Below are positions 8,552-16,553 of a DNA stretch of 64,000 nucleotides, piece after piece. The notes under the pieces are model-generated. The model saw only the letters and a list, made by a program, of their open reading frames with translations, was not told the DNA's origin and searched no databases. The number at the start of each line of letters is the position of its first letter. The first letter of the stretch is position 1. Position numbers and translations under genes: made by a program. This stretch comes from Streptomyces sp. ADI95-17 (GTDB lineage Bacteria > Actinomycetota > Actinomycetes > Streptomycetales > Streptomycetaceae), in contig NZ_ML123047.1 in assembly GCF_003846175.1 (NCBI RefSeq), forward strand, positions 173,525-237,524. Reading direction: 5' to 3'.

Positions 8552-8832
8552 GCCAGTTGGACACGTTTCCCCCCGTCAGGGTTGTACGCGCGCGGCACCG
8601 CGTTCGCCGCTGTGCGACATGCCCTCATACGTACCTGCACTTCCCCGGATACCCTGAATGCCCCGAATTTTTCGCCCCGCCGCGCCAGAGGTGACCGCAT
8701 AGACGCGTAGTCCCCGGTCAGCGGTTGCAGCAGGCCGAAAGTCATCGTCGGATACCCCGACACCCCATCTCAAGAGGTTGAGACCTTCAACTTACTCACA
8801 GGACGTTCACAGAGAGGACAAAACAGGTTCGA
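8552..8832. other. Intergenic region upstream of the sigma-factor gene
   Basis: This 281-bp gap lies between asd and the sigma gene, both on the minus strand. It should hold the sigma promoter. A short hairpin CTCAAGAGGTTGAG lies near 8770, some 60 bp beyond the asd stop, and may be a weak terminator. I see no gene. Confidence 0.5.
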
Positions 8833-9897
8833 TCAGGACCTTGGGAACTCGGCGGCCACCGATTCGGCGATCTGCGCCACGTTCAGCGCCGCCCCCTTGC
8901 GGAGGTTGTCGCCGCAGACGAACAGCTCCAGGCCCCGGGGATCGTCCAGTGACCTGCGCACTCGTCCCACCCAGGTCGGATCGGTGCCGACCACGTCGGA
9001 CGGTGTCGGGAAGTCTCCCGCCGCCGGGCTGTCGTAGAGCACCACGCCCGGGGCCGTCGCCAGGATCTCGTGGGCCCGGTCGACCTCGATCTCGTTCTCG
9101 AACCGGGCGTGCACGGACATCGAGTGCGTCGAGATGACGGGTACGTACACACAGGTCGCCGCGACCCGCAGGTCCGGCAGGTCCAGAACCTTGCGGCACT
9201 CCTCGCGGATCGCCAGTTCCTCGGAGGACCAGCCGTCCCCGGCCTCGGTCCCGGCCCAGGGCACCACGTTGAGGGCGACCGGGGCGGCGAAGGGGCTGCC
9301 CTCGGTGTCCCCCAGGGCCCTGCGTACGTCCCCCGGCTTCGTGCCCAGTTCCGTACCGGCGACCAGTGACAGCTGTTCGCGCAGCGCCGCGACACCGTCC
9401 CGGCCCGCCCCGCTCACCGCCTGGTAGGAGGAGACGACCAGTTCCTGCACGCCGAACTCGGCGTGCAGCGCCCCGACCGCGACGATCAGCGCGAGCGTCG
9501 TGCAGTTGGGGCTCGCGACGATGCCGCGTGGCCTGATCCTTACGGCGTGCGGATTGATTTCGGGCACGACCAGCGGAACGTCCGCGTCCAGCCGGAACGC
9601 GGCGGAGTCGTCGATGACGACCGCGCCCTTGGCGGCGGCGATCGGCGCCCACTGCGCGGACACCTCGTCGGGCACCAGGAACAGCGCCACGTCGACGCCG
9701 TCGAAGACGTCCTCGGCGAGCTGGAGGACCTCGCTCTCCTCACCGCGCACGACCAGCTTGCGGCCGGCCGAGCGCGGCGAGGCGATCAGCTTCACCTCGC
9801 CCCAGACATCCGCGTGCTGCGAGAGGATCTGGAGCATGACGCCGCCGATCGCCCCGGTCGCTCCGACGACCGCGAGCGAAGGGCGGCGCGCGGTCAT
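8833..9897 (-). CDS. asd: Aspartate-semialdehyde dehydrogenase
   Basis: The protein is 354 aa, the usual length. It reduces beta-aspartyl phosphate to aspartate semialdehyde with NADPH, the branch point for Lys/diaminopimelate, Thr and Met. The N-terminal dinucleotide site is AVVGATGAIGGVMLQ. The catalytic Cys is in ASPNCTTLAL and the conserved substrate-binding His is in VISTHSMSVHARF. The ATG overlaps the ask stop by 4 bp, so the two pathway enzymes are made together. The product feeds both primary metabolism and diaminopimelate for peptidoglycan. Confidence 0.96.
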   Translation of the reverse strand: MTARRPSLAVVGATGAIGGVMLQILSQHADVWGEVKLIASPRSAGRKLVVRGEESEVLQLAEDVFDGVDVALFLVPDEVSAQWAPIAAAKGAVVIDDSAAFRLDADVPLVVPEINPHAVRIRPRGIVASPNCTTLALIVAVGALHAEFGVQELVVSSYQAVSGAGRDGVAALREQLSLVAGTELGTKPGDVRRALGDTEGSPFAAPVALNVVPWAGTEAGDGWSSEELAIREECRKVLDLPDLRVAATCVYVPVISTHSMSVHARFENEIEVDRAHEILATAPGVVLYDSPAAGDFPTPSDVVGTDPTWVGRVRRSLDDPRGLELFVCGDNLRKGAALNVAQIAESVAAEFPRS

Positions 9898-11165
9898 CGG
9901 CCGGTGCCCCCGTAGACGACGGCCTCGTCGGAGTCGCTGTCGAGACCGAAGGCGGTGTGCACGGCGCGCACGGCCTCGATGACGTCGTCGGCGCGGGTGA
10001 CCACCGAGATGCGGATCTCGGACGTCGAGATCAGCTCGATGTTCACTCCGGCGTCCGACAGCGCCTCGAAGAAGCCCGCCGTGACACCCGGGTTGGTCTT
10101 CATGCCGGCGCCGACCAGGGAGATCTTCGCGATCTGGTCGTCGTAGCGCAGCGACTCGAAGCCGATGGTGCCGCGGTTGCGCTCCAGGGCGTCGATGGCC
10201 TTGCGGCCCTCGGCCTTCGGCAGCGTGAACGAGATGTCGGTCAGACCGGTCGACGCGGCGGAGACGTTCTGCACCACCATGTCGATGTTGATCTCCGCGT
10301 TCGCGATGGTGCGGAAGATCGCGGCGGCCTCGCCCGGCTTGTCGGGAACGCCGACGACGGTGATCTTGGCCTCGGAGACGTCATGGGCGACTCCGGAGAT
10401 GATCGCGTGCTCCACCTTCTGGTCCCCTTGCGGCTCGTTGCTGACCCAGGTTCCGCGCAGTCCGGAGAAGGACGAGCGGACGTGGATCGGAATGTTGTAG
10501 CGGCGTGCGTACTCCACGCACCGGTGCAGCAGGACCTTGGAGCCGGACGCGGCCAGCTCCAGCATGTCCTCGAAGGAGATCCAGTCGATCTTCCGGGCCT
10601 TCTTCACGACCCGCGGGTCGGCGGTGAAGACACCGTCCACATCGGTGTAGATCTCACAGACCTCGGCGTCCAGCGCGGCCGCGAGCGCGACGGCGGTGGT
10701 GTCGGACCCGCCGCGGCCGAGGGTGGTGATGTCCTTCTTGTCCTGGGACACACCCTGGAACCCCGCGACGATCGCGATGTTCCCCTCGTCCAGCGCCGTA
10801 CGGATACGGCCCGGCGTCACATCGATGATGCGCGCTTTGTTGTGGACCGAGTCGGTGATGACGCCTGCCTGGCTGCCGGTGAACGACTGGGCCTCGTGGC
10901 CCAGGTTTTTGATCGCCATCGCCAGCAGGGCCATGGAGATCCGCTCTCCGGCGGTCAGCAGCATGTCGAACTCACGCCCGGCAGGGATCGGGGATACCTG
11001 CCCGGCGAGATCGATCAACTCGTCCGTCGTGTCGCCCATCGCTGACACCACGACAACCACCTGGTTGCCGTTCTTCTTGGCATCGACGATTCGCTTGGCG
11101 ACGCGCTTGATGCCCTCGGCATCGGCTACGGAGGAGCCTCCGTACTTCTGCACGACAAGGCCCAC
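9894..11165 (-). CDS. ask: Aspartate kinase
   Basis: The protein is 423 aa. It phosphorylates aspartate in the first committed step of the Lys/Thr/Met family. The kinase domain opens with VVQKYGGSSVADAEGIKRV and includes GRGGSDTTAVALA and DVDGVFTADPRV. Two ACT domains follow from about residue 265 (ITVVGVPDKPGEAAAIFRTI and ISLVGAGMKTNPGVTAGFF). The block QNVSAASTGLTDISF contains positions that in Corynebacterium-type enzymes control concerted Lys plus Thr inhibition. Enzymes of this class often make a second beta subunit from an internal start near VEHAIISG; that is possible here but not proved. The GTG start follows GAGGAG by six bases. Confidence 0.96.
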   Translation of the reverse strand: MGLVVQKYGGSSVADAEGIKRVAKRIVDAKKNGNQVVVVVSAMGDTTDELIDLAGQVSPIPAGREFDMLLTAGERISMALLAMAIKNLGHEAQSFTGSQAGVITDSVHNKARIIDVTPGRIRTALDEGNIAIVAGFQGVSQDKKDITTLGRGGSDTTAVALAAALDAEVCEIYTDVDGVFTADPRVVKKARKIDWISFEDMLELAASGSKVLLHRCVEYARRYNIPIHVRSSFSGLRGTWVSNEPQGDQKVEHAIISGVAHDVSEAKITVVGVPDKPGEAAAIFRTIANAEINIDMVVQNVSAASTGLTDISFTLPKAEGRKAIDALERNRGTIGFESLRYDDQIAKISLVGAGMKTNPGVTAGFFEALSDAGVNIELISTSEIRISVVTRADDVIEAVRAVHTAFGLDSDSDEAVVYGGTGR

Positions 11166-11208
11166 GTGCGCTCCTCGCTCAGTCCATTACTGCGGTCGGC
11201 TCAGTTTA

Positions 11209-11298
11209 ACGAGCAGTCCGGAATCGCCCCGCTGATACCACATGGTGAGATGTCCCGCTCAGCACGTGATCATCGGCGTGTCGCTCCGGACTGCTCGT
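11209..11298 (-). promoter_or_regulatory. Structured leader / large inverted repeat upstream of ask
   Basis: Perfect 14-nt complementary arms (11209-11222 and 11285-11298; ACGAGCAGTCCGGA) enclose 62 nt. Read as minus-strand RNA, the interior contains a nested GCTGA/TCAGC pairing and a small ACAT-CTCACC-ATGT hairpin. The structure ends 43 nt before the ask start codon. It could be an attenuator or ligand-sensing leader, or a widely spaced operator. I recognise no named riboswitch. Confidence 0.55.
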
Positions 11299-11438
11299 AC
11301 AGGTGTGCTGCCCGCCGAACGGGCTCGCATGCCCGATGTGGCCCAGCCCACACGACTGGCGGCCCGGCTCCACGATTCACCGGTCCCGCACCTCTAGCGT
11401 GAACCGGAACCCGACCATCCGCCCACCGGAGGCCCGCC

Positions 11439-11723
11439 ATGCGCAAGCCGCTGCGCGCACTGCCCCTGCTCCTGGCCCTCGCCGCACTCACCCTGACCGC
11501 GTCCCCCGCCCGCGCGGGCGGCACCTGCTTCGCCACCCACGCCGACGCCCCGATCTACGCGGGCGCCAACCCCTGGACCGACATCGTGGGCTACCTGGAC
11601 CCGGGCATCCCGGTGAACGCCACCCGCCAGGGCGCGGACGAGCTGTGGCGCGTATCGCGCACGGACAACGGCGCACCGCTGGGCTTCATGCGCGACGGCG
11701 ACCTGCGGTGCGACGGCGGGTGA
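11439..11723 (+). CDS. Small secreted SH3-like protein
   Basis: The protein is 94 aa with a clear signal peptide (RKPLRALPLLLALAALTL then ASPARA as cleavage site). The mature domain of about 68 residues has two Cys, GTCFATHADAPIY and GDLRCDGG, probably a disulfide. The pattern of short strands (IYAGANPWTDIVGYL, LWRVSRTDNG, LGFMRDGDL) resembles small bacterial SH3-like domains found in secreted actinomycete proteins. The ribosome-binding site GGAGG lies about 7 bp before the ATG. It is isolated, and convergent with the DUF5063 gene. Confidence 0.75.
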   Translation: MRKPLRALPLLLALAALTLTASPARAGGTCFATHADAPIYAGANPWTDIVGYLDPGIPVNATRQGADELWRVSRTDNGAPLGFMRDGDLRCDGG

Positions 11724-11789
11724 GAGCCCCCGAGAACAGCGAGACAGCTGGACAACGGGACGGCGGACGCGGGACAGCGCCTACTACAC

Positions 11790-12449
11790 CTACTGCACCG
11801 GCCGCAGCCCCAGCGGTCCCGCGATCTCCTCGGCCATCACCCGGCCGGCCTCCTCGGCGAGGTCGTCGTCGAGGGTTTCGGTGTCGGTGTCCAGGCCGTC
11901 CAGCTCCTGGAGGGGCTGGTTGAGCCGGATGTGGGCGATCAGGGACTGGAGGGCGCGCAGGGTGGCGGAGGCGGTGGAGCCCCAGTTGGAGAAGTAGGAG
12001 AACTGCCACCACCACAGGGCCTCGGTGGTGCGGTCCTCCTCGTAGTGGGCCAGGCCGTGGCGCAGGTCGGTGACCAGGTCGGCCAGGTCGTCGGAGATCC
12101 GGGCCGGGACCGGGGCCTTGCGGGGCTCGTACGGGTCGAAGACCTCGGAGTAGACGTCGATCGGCTCCAGCAGGGCGGCGAACCGCTCGCGCAGCCCGTC
12201 TGCGTCCGGCTCCGCACCCAGGTCCGGCTCGTAGCGCTCGTCGGGGACGATGTCCTCGTACGCGCCGAGCCGGCCGCCCGCCAGCAGGAGCTGGGAGACC
12301 TGGAGCAGCAGGACGGGGACGGCCTCCTCGGGCTCCTCGACCTTGGACACCTCGGTCACCGCGACGATGAACGTCTTGATCTGGTCGGCGATCTGGACGG
12401 CGAAGTCGTCCGGGTCCTGCTTGACGGAGTTCAGCGTGGCGTCAGACAT
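11790..12449 (-). CDS. DUF5063 family protein
   Basis: The protein is 219 aa, acidic and soluble, with no signal peptide. The arrangement (N-terminal helices FAVQIADQIKTFIVAVTEVS, LLLQVSQLLLAGGRLGAYED, and the aromatic block ALWWWQFSYFSNWGSTASAT) matches the DUF5063 family as I remember it from actinomycetes, where it is usually found next to recR. No biochemical role is known to me. It lies 131 bp downstream of recR on the same strand and may share its transcript. Confidence 0.8.
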   Translation of the reverse strand: MSDATLNSVKQDPDDFAVQIADQIKTFIVAVTEVSKVEEPEEAVPVLLLQVSQLLLAGGRLGAYEDIVPDERYEPDLGAEPDADGLRERFAALLEPIDVYSEVFDPYEPRKAPVPARISDDLADLVTDLRHGLAHYEEDRTTEALWWWQFSYFSNWGSTASATLRALQSLIAHIRLNQPLQELDGLDTDTETLDDDLAEEAGRVMAEEIAGPLGLRPVQ

Positions 12450-12580
12450 CGAGGGGACCTCCCGTGGGCACGGTCGCGAACGGTGAGTAGAACATAGCGT
12501 CGCTGAACGTAAAGCCGCCGTGAGTCGCGGGAACGGTCCTCGAAACGGTCACGGGAAGAACATCGGAAGACGTAAAGGCG

Positions 12581-13180
12581 TCACACATCGAGCAGGCGCC
12601 TCCCCTCGAAGGCGCGGCCCAGGGTGACCTCGTCCGCGTACTCCAGGTCGCCGCCGACCGGCAGGCCGCTGGCCAGTCTGGTGACCCGCAGGCCCATCGG
12701 CTTGACCATCCGCGCCAGGTACGTCGCGGTGGCCTCGCCCTCCAGGTTGGGGTCGGTCGCCAGGATCAGTTCCGTGATCGAACCGTCGGCGAGGCGGGCG
12801 AGCAGCTCGCGGATGCGCAGATCGTCCGGGCCGACGCCCTCGATCGGGCTGATCGCGCCGCCGAGCACGTGGTACCGGCCCCGGAACTCACGGGTCCGCT
12901 CGATCGCGACGACGTCCTTGGGCTCCTCGACCACGCAGATCACCGACGGGTCGCGGCGCGTGTCCCGGCAGATGTTGCACTGCTCCTGCTGGGCGACGTT
13001 GCCGCAGACCGAACAGAACCGGACCTTGTCCTTGACCTCCAGGAGGGCATGGGCGAGGCGCCGCACATCGGTCGGCTCGGCCTGAAGGATGTGGAAGGCG
13101 ATCCGCTGCGCGCTCTTGGGACCGACGCCGGGCAGCCTGCCCAACTCGTCGATGAGGTCCTGAACCACGCCTTCGTACAA
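12581..13180 (-). CDS. recR: Recombination protein RecR
   Basis: The protein is 199 aa, the standard length. RecR works with RecF and RecO to load RecA at single-strand gaps. The N-terminal helix-hairpin-helix is LGRLPGVGPKSAQRIAFHIL, the four-Cys zinc finger is CSVCGNVAQQEQCNIC, and the Toprim domain begins ICVVEEPKDVVAIERT and includes the ILATDPNLEGEATA acidic motif. The start is a TTG at 13180 preceded by AAAGGAAGG. It is 53 bp downstream of ybaB, the conserved pairing in bacteria. Confidence 0.97.
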   Translation of the reverse strand: MYEGVVQDLIDELGRLPGVGPKSAQRIAFHILQAEPTDVRRLAHALLEVKDKVRFCSVCGNVAQQEQCNICRDTRRDPSVICVVEEPKDVVAIERTREFRGRYHVLGGAISPIEGVGPDDLRIRELLARLADGSITELILATDPNLEGEATATYLARMVKPMGLRVTRLASGLPVGGDLEYADEVTLGRAFEGRRLLDV

Positions 13181-13233
13181 CGGGAACGCCTTCCTTTCCT
13201 GTCCTTAGGGGCCGAGCCGGAGGATTCAGCGGG

Positions 13234-13569
13234 TCAGAAGGGGAGGCCGGGCATGCCGCCCAGGCCCTGGGCCAGCGGGCCCAGCTTCTGCTGCTGGAGC
13301 TGCTGCGCGTTCTCGTTCGCGGCCTGGACCGCGGCGACGACGAGGTCCGCGAGCGTCTCGGTGTCCTCCGGGTCGACGGCCTTCGGGTCGATCACCAGAT
13401 TGCGGAGCTCTCCGGAACCGGTCACGGTCGCCTTCACGAGACCGCCACCCGCCTGACCCTCGACCTCGGTCCTGGCAAGTTCCTCCTGGGCCGCGGCGAG
13501 GTCCTGCTGCATCTTCTGGGCCTGCTGCAGCAGTTGCTGCATATTGGGCTGACCACCACCGGGAATCAC
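13234..13569 (-). CDS. YbaB/EbfC nucleoid-associated protein
   Basis: The protein is about 111 aa. It begins with a Gln-rich coiled-coil helix (MQQLLQQAQKMQQDLAAAQE), then the VEGQAGGGLVKATVTGSGEL strand block and VDPEDTETLADLVVAAVQAA helix of the YbaB fold. These dimers bind DNA and are co-conserved with recR. I prefer the GTG at 13569, which has AGGAG at a good distance; an in-frame TTG at 13584 would add five residues. Confidence 0.94.
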   Translation of the reverse strand: MIPGGGQPNMQQLLQQAQKMQQDLAAAQEELARTEVEGQAGGGLVKATVTGSGELRNLVIDPKAVDPEDTETLADLVVAAVQAANENAQQLQQQKLGPLAQGLGGMPGLPF

Positions 13570-13924
13570 GGTCACTCCTGGCAATTCGACGACAAAATGT
13601 TTCGGTACGCCGAGCCTACGTGGTCACCGGGCAGCTCGCCCCACCCACTGGCGCGCAACTCTTTCGAGTGAGTTTCAGGCAGCCCTTGCCAGCCTCCTAT
13701 ACCTGATCACAGGCCCCGCGCACCCGGGAAGACCGCGTTTTCTACCCCATGGCCCACCATTCGGCGGTAGGAAGGGCGTGCGCATCAGGTCACACAGGCA
13801 CACCGGTCGTCACGCAAGGTTACCTACGCGGGACTGTCGGCCACGCCGGAGAGCAGTGAGCACCCCGCCGTCGAAACACGTCGCCGTTTCAGGCATCGCT
13901 ACGCAGAATGCAGAGGAGTACCCG
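13570..13924. other. Divergent promoter region ybaB / SLATT gene
   Basis: This 355-bp gap lies between divergent genes. It contains relatively AT-rich stretches (13589-13605 and TCCTATACCTGATCAC near 13698) expected for promoters. GAGGAG lies just before the SLATT GTG start. No gene, tRNA or strong hairpin is visible. Confidence 0.5.
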
Positions 13925-14743
13925 GTGAGTCAGCCGGAGATGCAGCCCGAAGGGCCGCCCCGCAACGAGCCCGGTCCGGCCGGCTCGGCCGGTTCCTCCG
14001 GTTCCTCCGGTTCGGGCTCCGGCGCACGCGGCCGGGATACCCGGGGCGGGGGCGGCCGGGGCGGGGATCTGACCGGTACGCCGTTCCCGCTCGGCGACTG
14101 GGGCGAACCCGCCGACCGCCTCGACGAGCTGTACCGCTGGGTCGAGACCGACGCGCTGCGCACCGCCGACTGGTACCTGAGCGACCGGGTGCGCAAGCGC
14201 CGCGGCGCCAGGGCGCTGCGGATCGGCACCGCCATCGGGACGGTCGCGGGCACCGCGCTGCCGTTGCTCGATCTGACCGGGGCGCTGCCCGGGGCGGCGG
14301 GCTGGGGCTATCTGTCGCTGCTGCTGGGTGCCGCGTGCATGGCGTGCGACCGGTACTTCGGCCTCACCTCCGGCTGGATAAGGAATCTCGCCACCGCCCA
14401 GGCCGTGCAGCGGCGCCTCCAGGTGCTGCAGTTCGACTGGGCGTCGGAGTGCGTACGGGAGGTGCTCGGCCCGACCGAGGGGACGGCCAGCGAGGCGGCC
14501 GAGCGGTGCCTGGGGGTGCTGCGGCGGTTCTCGGAGGACGTCACGGAGCTGGTGCGCACCGAGACCGCGGACTGGATGGTGGAGTTCCGGGCCGGGCCCG
14601 CGCCGATGGGGATGCAGGCGCTGTCCTCGGGCACCGGGAACAGCGGGCGTTCGGATCAGGGGGTGCTGTCGGGGCGGTTCCCGCTCCAGACGATGACCCG
14701 GCCGAACATGCCGCGCCAGCGCCCGCCGGAGTCACCGCGATGA
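13925..14743 (+). CDS. SLATT-domain membrane protein
   Basis: The protein is 272 aa. The first 55 residues are a disordered Gly/Ser/Pro-rich tail. A cytoplasmic helix (DRLDELYRWVETDALRTADW) leads to two membrane helices (ALRIGTAIGTVAGTALPLLD and GWGYLSLLLGAACMACDRYF) and then a long helical cytoplasmic tail. This is the layout of SLATT proteins, which are predicted pore-forming effectors often linked to nucleotide-sensing SLOG proteins in conflict systems. Here no SLOG partner is adjacent, so it is probably the widespread housekeeping actinomycete version. The GTG at 13925 has GAGGAG upstream. Confidence 0.75.
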   Translation: MSQPEMQPEGPPRNEPGPAGSAGSSGSSGSGSGARGRDTRGGGGRGGDLTGTPFPLGDWGEPADRLDELYRWVETDALRTADWYLSDRVRKRRGARALRIGTAIGTVAGTALPLLDLTGALPGAAGWGYLSLLLGAACMACDRYFGLTSGWIRNLATAQAVQRRLQVLQFDWASECVREVLGPTEGTASEAAERCLGVLRRFSEDVTELVRTETADWMVEFRAGPAPMGMQALSSGTGNSGRSDQGVLSGRFPLQTMTRPNMPRQRPPESPR

Positions 14744-14763
14744 CCTCGCTGTGAACCCGGCGG

Positions 14764-14793
14764 CGCCCGGACGGCAGAGCAGCCGTCCGGGCG
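14764..14793. terminator. Hairpin terminator after the SLATT gene
   Basis: Arms 14764-14775 and 14782-14793 are perfectly complementary (12 bp, 6-nt loop), 20 bp after the stop codon. There is no T-run, as usual in Streptomyces. Confidence 0.8.
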
Positions 14794-14938
14794 GCCTCGG
14801 CGCAGAAGTGCGACCTCGGCGCAGAAGGTCGGCCTCGGCACAGAAGTGCGACCTCGGCACAGAAGTGCGACCTCGGCACAGAAGGTCGGCCTCGGCACAG
14901 AAGCGCGGCTTCGGCCCAGAAGGGCGGCCTCGGCCCTA
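14790..14938. repeat. 19-bp tandem array, about eight copies
   Basis: Units of 19 bp start at 14790, 14809, 14828, 14847, 14866, 14885, 14904 and 14923 (last partial), sharing the core CCTCGGCNCAGAAG. The copies alternate TGCGA and GTCGG or GGCGG openings. The array fills the gap between two convergent genes and reaches the stop codon of the minus-strand gene. Confidence 0.92.
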
Positions 14939-15586
14939 GCTGAAGATGATCATTGAGCCCTGGGCGAGGCTGCGGGTGGCCGCCGCGTGCAGGCCCAGCC
15001 AGACGTGCCGCTCGCGGGCAAACGGACTGTGGTCGTACGGGATCGGCGCCGCCGGTTCCTCCAGGGAGGTCGGTGCGGCGGGCGGCAGCGGGGCGGCCGG
15101 CGGGTTCGCCGGGTCGATGCCGATGGACGGGGCGACGTACTCCAGCTCCCGCAGCAGCCCGTGCGAGGAGCCGAGCGGGCCGCCGCCCGCCAGCAGGTCG
15201 TCGTTGGAGAGCGGGGCGGCGAAGTCCAGCGGGACGTACGCCCCGGCGTGGTCGTAGTGCCAGACCAGATGGGACTGCTGGGCCGTCGCCTCGAACATCT
15301 CCAGCAACTGCTCGTAGTCCCCGCCCAGTTCGCCGACCGGTGTGACGGCCAGTCCGCTGAGCTGGAGCAGGAAGGCGCGGCGCAGGAAGTGCAGGGCGTC
15401 GTAGTCGAAGCCCGCGACCGGGGCGACGTCGCCCGTCAGGCCCGGCATGTAGGCGTACACGGGGACGGGCGGCAGTCCGGCCTCGCCCAACGCGTTGTTG
15501 TAGACGGCTATTTCTTCGGCGAACGGATTGTCGGGGCTGTGGCACAGCACATCGACGAGGGGGACCAGCCACAGGTCACAGGCCAC
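14936..15586 (-). CDS. Conserved hypothetical protein
   Basis: The protein is 216 aa and I do not recognise its family. It is soluble, without signal peptide or membrane helix. It opens CDLWLVPLVDVLCHSPDNPF, has an aromatic mid-region (SHLVWHYDHAGAYVPLDF), a Pro/Ala-rich linker near residues 160-180, and ends with a hydrophobic GSMIIFS. The start is a GTG. Order and coding bias are typical of the neighbours, so it is a real gene. Its stop lies at the edge of the 19-bp repeat array. Confidence 0.7.
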   Translation of the reverse strand: MACDLWLVPLVDVLCHSPDNPFAEEIAVYNNALGEAGLPPVPVYAYMPGLTGDVAPVAGFDYDALHFLRRAFLLQLSGLAVTPVGELGGDYEQLLEMFEATAQQSHLVWHYDHAGAYVPLDFAAPLSNDDLLAGGGPLGSSHGLLRELEYVAPSIGIDPANPPAAPLPPAAPTSLEEPAAPIPYDHSPFARERHVWLGLHAAATRSLAQGSMIIFS

Positions 15587-15688
15587 GAAGTCTCGCTCTC
15601 CCCTGGGTGCGCATGGAACGTTCGGGATGGTCGGGACAGCGTAATGCGGTGTGCGCGTTGCGCACAGTGGCCAGTACCGATGAGGGCC

Positions 15689-16435
15689 CTACGCCCCCGG
15701 TGCCCCGGGGTCCGGCTCCTGTCCGCCGCGCCCCGGATGTTCGAGCTCACCGACCGCGAGCCGGTCCGCCCAGTTCAGCGCGTGGGCGCTGTAGTCGTCC
15801 AGCACCGCGCGCACCGCGTCGTGGTCGCCGAGGGTGATCGCCGCGACCAGGTCCGGATGACCGTGCCAGAGCCAGTCCCGGGCCCGCGCGTCGTGGCGCA
15901 GGTACGGCACCGCGAACACCCAGGCCTGGACGCGCAGTCGGTGCAGGAAGTCGTTGATGTAGGCGTTGCCCACCAGGGTGCCCAGCTCGCGCCAGAACCG
16001 CAGGTCGTAGCCGATCAGGATGTCGAGGTCGCCGCCGAGCGCCGCGCGTGCGGCCTCCTGGGCCCTGCGGCGCACGGGGACCAGACAGTCGCGGTACCCG
16101 GTCAGTTGCGCGGTCGAGAGCGAGGGGCCGAAGAAGATGCCGCGGACGACTCCGTCGATGACCAGGCTGCGGGCCTCGACCAGCGACCGGTAGTCGGCGA
16201 CGGTGAATTCCCGTACCCGGAAGCCCCGGTGCTGGTCGGATTCCAGCAGTCCCTGCGCGGAGAGGTCGAAGAGCGCCTCGCGCACCGGGGTCGCCGATAC
16301 GCCGTACTGCTCGGCGATCTGCTTGACCGTGAATTCCCGGCCCGGTTGCAGACGCCCGGCAAGCACTTCGTCACGCAGCGCGTCCGCGATCTGCTGCCGC
16401 AGCGTGCTGCGGGTCACAGCTCCGCTCGCGCCCAT
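15689..16435 (-). CDS. GntR-family (FCD-type) transcriptional regulator
   Basis: The protein is 248 aa. The N-terminal winged helix is clear: LRQQIADALRDEVLAGRLQP, EFTVKQIAEQYGVSATPVRE and QGLLESDQHRGFRVREF. A helical C-terminal domain follows (FGPSLSTAQLTGYRDC, RFWRELGTLVGNAYINDFLH) with the Asp/His residues (DLRFW, H in WHGHPDLVAAI) typical of metal- or organic-acid-binding FCD domains. It lies about 120 bp downstream of a class III aminotransferase on the same strand and is a reasonable candidate to regulate amino-acid or amine catabolism. The ligand is unknown. Confidence 0.88.
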   Translation of the reverse strand: MGASGAVTRSTLRQQIADALRDEVLAGRLQPGREFTVKQIAEQYGVSATPVREALFDLSAQGLLESDQHRGFRVREFTVADYRSLVEARSLVIDGVVRGIFFGPSLSTAQLTGYRDCLVPVRRRAQEAARAALGGDLDILIGYDLRFWRELGTLVGNAYINDFLHRLRVQAWVFAVPYLRHDARARDWLWHGHPDLVAAITLGDHDAVRAVLDDYSAHALNWADRLAVGELEHPGRGGQEPDPGAPGA

Positions 16436-16553
16436 GGCGCCCCTCCCCGTTTTTCGCTTCCGGTCACCTTAAGCCAGGGCCGCTGTGCCCGGATCCGGGC
16501 AGGGGAGGGGCGTCGTGCCGCGGGTGCGTGCTAGGCGGCCCGCGGCACCCGGG

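Noticed and set aside
13925..14743. SLATT protein as part of a defence system
   Set aside because: No SLOG, nucleotide cyclase or nuclease partner is adjacent and the neighbours are housekeeping genes, so a defence role is not supported here.
14790..14938. Possible CRISPR array
   Set aside because: The repeats are directly adjacent with no unique spacers, and there are no cas genes. The same applies to the 28-, 29-, 36- and 49-bp arrays.
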